64,000 bases of DNA from Puccinellia tenuiflora (lineage: Eukaryota > Streptophyta > Magnoliopsida > Poales > Poaceae): the NCBI GenBank assembly GCA_012064385.1, contig QRDG01000351.1, positions 316,928 through 380,927 on the forward strand, read 5' to 3'. The stretch's first letter is position 1, and every line of letters begins with the position of its first letter. This document shows positions 34,528-43,942 of this stretch, piece by piece. Under the pieces are notes generated by a model that was given only the letters and a program-made list of their open reading frames with translations, was not told the origin of the DNA and ran no database searches. Position numbers and translations under genes: made by a program.

Positions 34528-35236
34528 CTAATCATCCAAGGGATGAGCCTTCTGTGTAAGAGCAGGACCAGAAACTGGAGCTTTAGCTGCAGCACCTTTA
34601 GCAGAACTGCCAGGTGCAGACGGGTCCTTCACACCAGGGGCGGCTCCTTCATCTGGATTTTGGGAGTCGACAGCATCCTCTGGTCGGGCTCGTGGAGGAG
34701 CAGGCGCTGTGGGAGTTGATAGTACAGGTCCTGTTGAAGTGGACGCGCCAGCACTTAACTGAGCAGGACGGCCGAAATCCACAACCGAAGGAGACACCAT
34801 GATGATCTTCTGGTTGTTGGAGTCGTACCGATGAGTCCATATTTTCGAGTCCATCTTTCAACGATTTGGCAGGCAAAAGGTCTGAGAGACCTTTGCAGCG
34901 ATTCAAGTTCTTCCTTGGTAAAAGGGGAGCCGTCTTCATGTTTTTCTGGCTTGCCCAAGGTTAGCAACGCAGGATCCACGGTCGTTGGATAGTAGCACCG
35001 CACCAAGGTCAGGACTCGAACGGCAGCACGTCTGAAAGATGACTCCTTCCAGGCCTTAACGTATGCAGGAGCTCGGGATAATTCTCTCACCAGCCGTTTA
35101 GGAGCCGAAGGACACCTCTTCTGAGGAGACAGATAAGCGAGAATTGCCTTAGCACCCTCCTGCAAGCCATGACAATAATCCAGTAGTTCATTCATCTGTT
35201 GGCCGACTGCTAATTTCATTTTGGGAGAAGTTGAAC
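34528..35236 (-). pseudogene. Antisense Tat gene, 3' exon(s)
   Basis: The exon begins after an acceptor (AG at 35238-35237) with GSTSPKMKLAVGQQMNELL, then YLSPQKRCPSAPKRLVREL and RVLTLVRCYYPTTVDPALL, and a frameshift near 34860 into MDSKIWTHRYDSNN. It ends in an Ala/Pro-rich tail with stop TAG at about 34528. The gene is read opposite to pol, from near the 3' LTR toward integrase. The product resembles proteins annotated as gypsy-type transposon-associated in grass genomes; its role is unknown. Confidence 0.72.
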
Positions 35237-35317
35237 CTGGAAGGATTGCAACAAGTCAGTATAGCAAAGCAAAGGATTGACATTTAAGATACAAAGTAAA
35301 AAAGGAACATAGCTCAC

Positions 35318-35573
35318 CAAAGATGCGCTGGGTCATTGCTTTGACACCTGTGCAACAGCGGTCAAGGCCAGTATTCAGGTCCTTGATGGCTTCCTCAGCA
35401 ATCTTTTTGTTGTGAGCAGCCGTCTTCTTTTCATCTTCCAGTTTGGCACAGACTTTCTTCAAGTCATTCTCAAGCTGGCGAGTGAGATTTCTTTCATACT
35501 CAACAGATTTGGCGGAAGCAGCCGCCTTTTCTTCAAGATTTTTCATATCTCTCTGCATACAAGAGACAGTGGC
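35318..35573 (-). pseudogene. Antisense Tat gene, coiled-coil exon
   Basis: An exon with consensus borders: acceptor TTGTTGCAG ending at 35574 and donor GTGAGC starting at 35317. It encodes RDMKNLEEKAAASAKSVEYE and LENDLKKVCAKLEDEKKTA, a charged heptad-rich coiled coil, ending CCTGVKAMTQRIF. The frame is open throughout. The 81-bp intron 35237-35317 separates it from the next exon. Confidence 0.75.
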
Positions 35574-36209
35574 CTGCAACAACAATACAAAGAGTCATAT
35601 GTTAGAGGTATCTCCAAGTCGTCAAAGATGCACAACTTGGCGCTTGGGGGCTACAGGGAGTTCTTTTCCCAAAAGGATGCAAGACAGATCTAGCAGTTAA
35701 AAGTTTTTCAGCAACATTCACAGAAAGTGACCTACGAGTCCCAAGATGTTGTGATCAACAACTCAGAACTTGGGAGCTACAATGGTTCAAAATTCAGTTT
35801 TACATGGTGTATATAATGCAGATGGTAGCTCCGAGTTGTCGCAGGCTAACATCCAGGCGCTTGGGGGCTACTCATGGATCAAAATTTAAAGGTAAGGCGA
35901 AGGTTTTTAAGAGTTTTTTTTAGCTCCGAGTCGTCGCAGGCTAACAACCCGGCGCTTGGGGGCTACTCAAGGATCAAGAATTTAAAAGCAAATGAAAGAT
36001 TTTCAGAGTCTTCAGCTCCGAGTTGTTGCAAGCTAAAAGCAACTCGGCGCTTGGGGGCTATAGGCATGAAGTTGAAGTTTTTTCTCTACAAAGATGACAG
36101 TAAAGCATGAAGCACCTACCTTAAGTCCCAAGTCACCACACTTAGGTGCTTGGGGGCTACTGGTATGGTAAGAGACAACAATTTATAAAGGAAAAAGTAA
36201 AGGACTTAC
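35574..36209 (-). repeat. Intron of antisense Tat gene with ~95-bp tandem repeats
   Basis: The intron has GT at 36209 and AG at 35574-35575. Units start AGCTCCGAG at 35826, 35922 and 36014 (periods 96 and 92), with degenerate units near 35610-35655, 35725-35790 and 36121-36160. Each contains a variant of GGCGCTTGGGGGCTAC, the same string as the polypurine tract/LTR junction in Tat elements. Confidence 0.83.
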
Positions 36210-36285
36210 AGCATGGATCATCTTCAGGGCCATTAAGCTGGCCAGCTCCTCGCCCTTCACCCTGGCGGCTTCCTCATTCCATTTA
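36210..36285 (-). pseudogene. Antisense Tat gene exon, part left of MITE
   Basis: Residues WNEEAARVKGEELASLMALK then MIHA to the donor GTAAGT at 36209. It continues in frame with 37181-37328 if the MITE and one TTA copy are removed. Confidence 0.75.
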
Positions 36286-37180
36286 GGGCGTGTTTGGTAG
36301 GTTTTTATCACCCTGTCACATCTTTCCCAATGGAGACATGCTGGGATGGGCCGGGTTGAGCTGGGATAATCCTCTCTGTTTGGTGGCCTGCATGTGTCAA
36401 GACATGCTGAGATGGGAGGCTGTTTGGTGGAACGTATGAACCGGGACAGGCTGAGAGTGGAGTCCACGAATTGAAATTACAACGAGGTCCAGATTCTTAT
36501 ACAAAGGTCCTTAAACAAAAAACAAAAAAAGCAATCAAGTCCTCTGAAATTTCTGACGCACGGGAACGACGGGAAGTTATCGTCTCCGGCGCTTCTGCTC
36601 CTCCGCGGCGCCGCTTGGGCTCCTTAGCGACGGCATGAGGAGGCAGTGGTGGTGGTACTCCGTGGCGGCGCAAGGAAACGGCGGTTGGGCCGCCGGTTGA
36701 GCTCCTCCGCAGCGGCGGTTGCTGCTGGTTCGCCAAGCCGAGTGGAGGCGGCGGTTGGTGCTCGGGGGAGGGGCGGAACGCCGGTGAGGGGCCTGCTGCC
36801 GACTGCTCGAACGCCAGTGGCTCGCGGAGAGGCGCGGAGGCGCGTGGCGGCGGGCTGGGAGGCGCGTGTCGTGGCGGCGGGCGTGGAGGCGCGCGGCGTG
36901 GTGACAGGCGTGGCGGCGGGCGTGGAGCTGGGAGGACGCACGGGGAGGTGGTGGGGCGAAAATGAACCAGTGCGGGAAAAGTGTTCTGCGGGTATGAGGT
37001 GAGCCGGGACGAGCTGAGAAGCTCGATTTCGACTTCGCAACCCGGCACTACCCGGAGCCCTTTTCGGTATGAAGCTAGCACTGCCGACGCGGACCGACCC
37101 AGGCTACCAAACAAGAAACGGAGAGCTCAGCTGGGTTGAGACGAGCTCGGCTGTGTTCGGCCGGGCTACCAAACACGCCC
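36286..37180. mobile_element. PIF/Harbinger-like MITE, 895 bp, GC-rich interior
   Basis: 15-bp inverted ends GGGCGTGTTTGGTAG flanked by TTA on both sides (36283-36285, 37181-37183). The 3-bp TWA duplication indicates the PIF/Harbinger superfamily. No transposase is present. The interior at 36540-36960 is very GC-rich, with overlapping open frames (36497-37114 minus, 36646-37002 plus) lacking motifs. Its ends differ from the intact Harbinger element at 6962-9101, so that one is not its obvious source. It interrupts the antisense gene exon precisely. Confidence 0.85.
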
Positions 37181-37328
37181 TTAATTGCCTCATCCCATGC
37201 ATCTACAAAGCACTTGTTCTCCCCAAGACGGAGTCGGCTGTAATCAATAGTGAGGTCCGGGGCAGAGCCTGCAGGTTCGTTGTTGGATTCAGAGAGAAGC
37301 ATCTGGGAAGTACTCATCATGGTGTGCT
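37181..37328 (-). pseudogene. Antisense Tat gene exon, part right of MITE
   Basis: Residues MMSTSQMLLSESNNEPAGSA and NKCFVDAWDEAI run up to the MITE. The upstream end is cut by the Athila-like element; the preceding coding sequence resumes at 56083. Confidence 0.72.
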
Positions 37329-37866
37329 CAGGAGTGGCAGAAACCTAAACCCCAATTCGTGAACTAGTGCACTAGGGAGTGTAGGGTCTCGGAGTTTAAG
37401 GTTGTGGTTAGGTTTTTATCTTAATTACTTTCTTGTAGTTGCGGATGCTCGCAAGGAGTTTAATCACAAGTATGTATTTGTCCAAGTAAGGGCGGTGCAT
37501 TAGCATAGGTCTACCCACACAACATTTTATCAAAATGTTAAAGATTAATCACCGGCGTGCAATGAAAATGACTAGGCAGAAGTTCCCATGTGTCCTCGAG
37601 AATGTTTTAATCATTATAAGTAGCACAACCGGCCTATCCTTTGAGCTTAAAAGGATTGGGCTATTCGCTGCAACTATTGTAGCACCCTTTTATTTACTTG
37701 TTCTTTATTTGTTCTTTATATCAAAACTCCAAAAATATTTCTCTTTTAGTGCTTGCAGTAAAACCTTGCTGAAATCTACTTGTCAACACCTTCTGCTCCT
37801 CGTTGGGTTCGACACTCTTACTTATCGAAAGGACTATGATAGATCGCCTATACTTGTGGGTCATCA
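37329..37866 (+). repeat. Truncated 5' LTR of Athila-like element
   Basis: It matches 55545-56082 at about 96% by eye and begins abruptly at CAGGAGTGGCAG inside LTR sequence. The bases to its left belong to the antisense Tat gene. Confidence 0.88.
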
Positions 37867-37877
37867 AGACTCTTTTC

Positions 37878-37895
37878 TGGCGCCGTTGTCGTGGA
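37878..37895 (+). other. Primer binding site, Athila type
   Basis: TGGCGCCGTTGTCGTGGA, one or two changes from the common TGGCGCCGTTGCCGGGGA. It is 11 bases after the LTR end, the usual arrangement in cereal Athila-like elements. Confidence 0.83.
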
Positions 37896-37981
37896 GTGAA
37901 GCGCTATTGGTAAGTGGAATTGGTAAGGAACGCTTTTATTGTAGCTGCTGTTTTTATTTCTGTTTGTTGCTTTGCTTCGTT

Positions 37982-39690
37982 ATGGAGCACTCATCACTTA
38001 GTATGCTGTTCGGGAGCGAATCTACCACCACACCCGTGGTGGAGAAGAGTCCTCCACTTTCTGAAATTGATCCATTCAAAATACCTATGGGAATTATTGA
38101 TCATGTTATGAGTAATCGTTATGCAGGGGATGGGACTATCCATCCGGGTTATCATTTGCTTTATATTAAAGAACTGTGTGAGCTATTTAAGATTGCGGGT
38201 ATGCCAAGAGAGGTAATCATGAGGAAATTATTTTCAATATCATTAAAGGATAAAGCTATGGATTGGTATATGCTTCTGGATAATTCTCATTTGATGGATT
38301 GGAAAGAGCTTATATCTCTCTTTTATTCTAAATTTTATCCTCTTCATGAAATTCATCAAGATAGAAATTATATTTGCAACTTTTGGCCACGTGAAAGAGA
38401 AAGCATCGCTCAAGCTTGGGGGAGGTTGAAATCTCTAATGCTCAATGCCCCAATATTGAGCTTCCTAATGATATAATTGTTAACAATTTTTATGCAAGTC
38501 TATCACGCCGTGATAAGGATATGCTCGATGCTTCTTCTCTCAGATCTTTTACAAACAAAAAGTTTAATGCTAAATGGGATCTCATTGAAAGGATTTATCG
38601 CAACGCGGAGGATTGGGAGATCGACAAAGGTAAAGAATCAGGTATAAATTATGAGTATGATTGCATTACATCTTTCATGGAAACTGAACGTTTTAAGGTA
38701 CTTAGTACTAAGTTTGGGCTCGATTCTCAAATTGTTGTTGATCTTTATAAATCCTTTGCTGATCATATTAATATTCCAAAAGAAAAGTGGAATAAGTACC
38801 ATTAACCTTTTAAAGATGTTTGTAAAAAGGATGTGCTTGTTAGTAATGATATACCTGTGCACAAAGTTGAATCTGTTTTACCTGCTGTTCACTTTGAAAA
38901 CCCGCCCTTTCCAATAAGAATTAAAGAACACTCAATTGTTGCTAATGTGGTTAATAAAAGTGAAAGAAAAGCTTATGAACCTGATGAACAACTAGAAATT
39001 TTCTCTCCAGTAGCTTTGGTTAAAGATCTTGTAACTGAGAACTTCGATGGAAGTTCTATTAATTTTTGTGAAGCTGCTACTAACATTATTAGGCAAGATA
39101 AGAGTGCAAAAATTGTTGGTACTCCTGTTGTTTCTGTCAAAATAGGTGATCATTGCTACTATGGACTATGTGATATGGGAGCAAGTGCAAGTGTTATTCC
39201 ATATACACTTTATCAAGAAATAATGCGCGAGATTGCACCATGTGAGCTTGAAGATATTGACTTGGAGATTAAATTGGCTAATAGAGATGTTATTCACCCA
39301 GTGGGAATTGTTAGAGACGTTGAAGTCTTATGTGGTAAGGTAAAATATCCAACTGATTTCCTTGTTTTGGGGTCAGTTAAAGATAAATTTTGTCCTATCA
39401 TATTTGGTAGACCTTTCTTAAATACTTGTAGTGCTGTTATAGACTTTAAGAAAGAAAAAGTCTCTGTTCAATTCGCTGGAGAACCATATGAATTTAATTT
39501 TTCCAAATTTGCTAGACATCGTTATGATAAAGAATTACCTAATGAGGATCTTATTATTGAAAGAATTGCTTCTATTGCTATGCCTCCTAACGATCCTTTG
39601 CAGCAATTTATGGAGGGCACGAGAATGATATGTTTATGCAGGAAAGGGAAGAAATTGATGAAGTCTTCTTTAGACAGCCGGCTATTCTAA
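37982..39690 (+). pseudogene. Athila-like gag and aspartic protease, with frameshifts and a stop
   Basis: The start MEHSSLSMLFGSES is about 85 nt after the PBS. The gag core has FSISLKDKAMDWYMLL and FYSKFYPLHEIHQDRNYIC; the frame shifts near 38440 to PNDIIVNNFYASLSRRDKDM, with a TAA at 38803-38805. The same frame goes on to the protease core YGLCDMGASASVIPYTLYQE (near 39160-39220) and IIFGRPFLNTCSAVIDF. A further frameshift near 39620 ends the ORF. The catalytic Asp and its DMGAS context are intact. Confidence 0.85.
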
Positions 39691-40151
39691 AACATGATCT
39701 ACCTGTGGAATCGTAGGGACGCCCACGCCTCCAAAAGGAGATCCTATTTTTGAATTAAAAGCTCTCCCAGATACTCTTAAGTATACCTATTTAGATGAGA
39801 AGAAAATATATCCTGTTATTATCAATTCTAACCTTTCAGCAAGAGAAGAGGAACGATTATTGGAGGTTCTTAAGAAACATCGAGATGCAATGGGCTATAC
39901 TTTGGATGATCTTCAGGGGATTTCTCCATCTATTTGTCGACATACAATTAATCTTGAACCTCTTGCGAAGCCCGTTGTTGATCACCAACGAAGATTAAGC
40001 CCGAAGATGAAGGATGTGGTACGAAATGAGATACTTAAGCTTCTCGATGCATGTATAATCTATCCTATTGCTGATAGTAGATGGGTTAGTCATGTTCATT
40101 GTGTTCCTAAAAAGGGAGGTATGACTGTTGTTGCTAATGATAATAATGAAC
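39691..40151 (+). pseudogene. Athila-like reverse transcriptase, N-terminal part
   Basis: Frames here give HDLPVESxGTPTP-type linker residues, VLKKHRDAMGYTLDDLQGIS and PKMKDVVRNEILKLLDACII, with VHCVPKKGGMTVVANDNNEL at the end: the finger region of RT before the catalytic motif. The LINE begins at 40152. RT resumes at 47229 with GYRMCIDYRKLNKATR. Confidence 0.85.
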
Positions 40152-40339
40152 TTTTTTTAGAGAAAAGGCTTAAAGCCCTGCTTTAAATTAATAAAACAGA
40201 GTAGGTTCACAACAGCACCAAAACGGACACACATGCTGAGGCATTACAGCTTAGCCGGCAAAGCAAAGGCGAGACAAAGTACCATGGGGCCGGCCTCCCC
40301 CTAACAGACCGGAAAGAAAGAGCATGAAGAGAGGTGACA

Positions 40340-43300
40340 CTAAGGACCACTAGGCGGGGCAAAGGAGGAGAAAATCGCCTTAAGATCGCTTGCCATCCCC
40401 AGAAGTGCGTCCCGATCGCCCGCCTTTGAGAGGCCCGCCCAAGTCTGTAAGAACATAGCAAATTTGAAGATCAGGTCAGAGGGATGATTCAGCACCCTTG
40501 CCTCCATGGCAAGCTTATTCCTAGTAACCCACAACGACCAAAACAAAACAGACACCAAAATCCAGCAAATCCTATGATGCTGCCCAAGAAGGGGCTGAAG
40601 ATAAGCAAAAAATTGGGGGAAGTTCGCCGGGGACCAATTGCACCCTAGCAACGTCCGCACCACACTCCACCCAAATCTAGCCAAGGAACAAGAAAAAAAG
40701 ACATGGGAGGCGTCCTCAGGCTCGCCGCAAAGAGCACAGTTGCCGTTGGACGTCCCGAGGTGCTGGGCCAACTGCTTGCACGTTGGGAGACTATCAAGCG
40801 CGAGCTGCCACGTGAAGATCTTAATCTTGAGAGGCAAGCGAGTATCCCAAAGATCGTCAGCAAACGCCACTGTCGCCCCTAGCGAAAGTTGGCGATACAT
40901 GGAAGCCACCGAGTAGACCCCAGTCTGCTCGAGGGCCCACCAAATCTCGTCGCGGCCCTCTAGTAGGGCCACCTCATCCAGAGCAGAGACCAAGCCGTGC
41001 CACTGGACCATCCCCTCATGGTCCAGAGTGCGACGGAAAAGAATGCCCGGAATGTCGGAATCGAGGGCCTCGGCCACCAAGATGTTAGGGTTGGCACAGG
41101 AGGCAAACAGGAGGGGGAACCTAGAGCTAAGTGGGGAGTCACCGAGCCACCAGTCCTTCCAGAAAAAGGTCCGCAAACCGTTCTTGACTACAAGCTTCGC
41201 CCCAAGTTTAAACAGGTGCTTGATCTTATGGAGAGCCTTCCAAAATTGGGACCCCCCACAGGGTGAAGCTGCGAAGATATTATCAGCTTCCGGATACTTG
41301 GCAACAACCACTTTGTGCCAGATCGACTCATCATCCTGATAGAGACGCCAGACCCATTTCAACAGGAGAGCAATGTTCATATTCTTGGTGTTGGTCAGAC
41401 CCAAGCCCCCACACTCTTTCGACCTACAGACGGCAGGCCAATTCAACCAATGGTGTTTTCTTTTCGGGCCTGATCCCTCCCAAAAGAATCTGGCCCTGAT
41501 TGAGTCAAACTTGGCATGAACACCGTCCTGCAGCAGGAAAAGACCCATAGCAAAGGTTGGCAGAGCCTCAAGACAAGCATTGGATAGAATCAACCTCCCG
41601 CCCGAGGAGAGAAGTCTACCCATCCACACCTGCACTTTGTCAGCAAGCTTGTTGACCAGGTAGTTCCACTGTTCAATGGTTAACTTATGGTCGGAGATAG
41701 GGAGTCCCAGGTACATGAATGGGAACTCCCCCAGGTTGCAATTGAACAGGTGCGCAATTCTTTGTTGTTCCTGCCTGGGCTGGTCGAGCACAAAGACCTC
41801 GCTCTTGTGGAAGTTAATTTTGAGTCCAGACATATCCTCAAAACAGAGCAGCAGGAACTTCAGGTTGGAGATACTCAAATCGTCATTCTGGATCAAGATG
41901 AGGGTGTCGTCAGCATATTGCAGATGAGAAATCCCCCCCGGGATAAGATGCGGAACCACACCCTTAATGTGACCTGCCGCCGAAGCAGCCGACAACATTG
42001 CAGACAACGCCTCCATAACGAAGTTAAACAGGATCGGGGAGAGTGGGTCGCCCTGACGTACTCCCCGTTGATAGAAATCGCCGTTTGGCCCCCAGACACG
42101 AGTTGTTGGATTTTATGAATGTAGCCAGCGTCGAACCCCTTTCGACGCAGCACCTCAATCAGAAAGGACCAATTAACTCTGTCGTACGCCTTCTCAAAAT
42201 CAAGCTTCAGAAGGATGCCACCCAGTTTTTTAGACTTCAACTCATGGACCACTTCCAGCAGAGCCAACGCCCCGTCAAGGATAAATCTGCCTTTTAGGAA
42301 GGCGGTCTGGGTTTGGCTGATGACTCTGTTGGCAATCGGGTCAAGGCGAGACGCAAACGCTTTGGAGATAATTTTGAAGATAACGTTGATGATCCTGTCA
42401 GCCCCCGGGCATTTAGGGATCAGCGATAAGACCCCAAAGTTCAAGCGTGAAACGTCAATGCGGCCGAGAATAAAGTCATTCAGAATGTGGAGGACCCCAA
42501 GTCTGCAAAGCGGCCAACATTTCTTAAAGAAGGCAACCGGGAACCCGTCCGGGCCAGGAGCCGTATTAATTTTCATATCCATCACCAGATGCTCGAGCTC
42601 CTCCTCCGAGAAGGTGAGGAGGAGAGCGTAATTCTCTTCTTCAGATACACGCATCGCCCCCGACCACGTGTGGTTGACAAGCCCAAGGTGACGAGGGGCC
42701 TCCGTGCCCAGGAGGTCCCTATAGAAGCTGTAGATATGAGCTTGGATAAGGGAGGGGTCCCGGATAGGGCCAGCGTCCGACTGCAGCGAGGTAATAATGC
42801 ATTTCCGACGGCGACCGTTTGCGACGGCGTGAAAGTAGGCAGTATTGGCGTCCCCCTGGAGCGTCCAACGAATGCGGCCCCGCTGCCGCCAGTATTCTTC
42901 TTCCAACTTATGGATCTGAAGGAGTTGGTCTTCCAGATGGTACCGGAGGGCCCACTCCTCCTCATCAATACCAACTGAGTCAGCCTGCTGATCAAGAGCT
43001 GTGATTTGGTTAACCAGAGAGATTTTTCGGAGTCTGGCATCTCTGCCCATGTTCCTGCTCCAGCCGCGAAGATACTGTCTAAGACCACCACTCATGTGGT
43101 TCCACCAATCAACGATGTCGCGGCCCCCGGCACACGCCGCAAGCCTGTCCCAGTTAGAGAGGACCAGCTCTCTGAACCCCTCCAGCTCAAACCAGCCAAC
43201 CTCAAAGAAGAATCTATTGCTGCGAATAGGGGAGCCCTCCCCCGAGCTGAAAATAAGAGGAGTGTGGTCCGAACCCAAACTGGTTTCCGCGACCAAAGAG

Positions 43301-43942
43301 GAGAGGGGAAAGAGGGCGTCCAGTTCGGGTGCGATAAACACCCTGTCTAAAACACACCGAACTGGGTTGAGTTGCTTATTCGACCAGGTATATCTCGCTC
43401 CCGAGCGAGGGACCTCCGACAGAGCCCAAGAAGCGATGTGGTTATTAAAAAGGTCAATGCGGGGCCAATTGATCCTATCATTGTTCTTGTCTTGCGCCCC
43501 ACGCATCAGGTTAAAGTCCCCCCCCCCCAAGAAGTATAGGGAAACGACAGGAAGCGATCTTTGCGGATAACTCTTGCAGGAAGGCAGCCGAAGCAGAGTG
43601 GGTCGCCGGGCCGTAGACCCCAATCAGCGTCAAGGGTCTATTAAGCCTTCGATGGAGAAAGTTGACACTAAGGAAGTACTGACCCCTGTCAGAACTCTCC
43701 ACTTCAAAGGCGCTATCGCGAAGGCCCAGAAGGATGCCTCCAGAGTGGCCCGAGGCCGGAAGCCAGCACCAAAAGAATTTTTCTCCAACTTCCAGGCTCT
43801 GCAGCTCGACGTCAGTGAAGTCCTGCTTGATCGTTTCTTGAAGGCACACGATGTCAATCCTATGCTCGCGGAGAAGGTTGTTGATTAGGTTCCGGCGCCC
43901 CGCGCGTCCGAAACCCCGGATGTTATAGAAGAGGACCCGCAT
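40340..43942 (-). pseudogene. LINE ORF2: endonuclease, reverse transcriptase, C-terminal zinc domain (two lesions)
   Basis: The Met at 43942 opens MRVLFYNIRGFGRAGRRN, an apurinic-type endonuclease (CLQETIKQDF; GVYGPATHS; GGDFNLM region; SDHTPLIF). A run of C at about 43517-43528 shifts the frame inside the GGDFNLM motif. RT follows with APGPDGFPVAFFKK, LDFEKAYDRVNWSFL and, after a small deletion/frameshift near 42062 just before RQGDPLSP, catalytic LQYADDTLIL (near 41890). The C-terminus has WDTRLPLKIKIFTWQL and CALCGEPEDASHVFFSC (zf-RVT). The endonuclease nicks target DNA and RT copies RNA there. Two lesions make this copy inactive as read. Confidence 0.9.

Noticed and set aside
35600..36165. 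CRISPR-like array
   Set aside because: Degenerate ~95-bp tandem units without short identical repeats and unique spacers; plant transposon context.
36497..37114. Host gene fragment within the MITE
   Set aside because: Pro/Arg/Ala-rich frames on both strands with no recognisable domain; kept only as a possible capture.
41687..43570. Plus-strand ORFs over the LINE
   Set aside because: Shadows of the minus-strand ORF2 frame.
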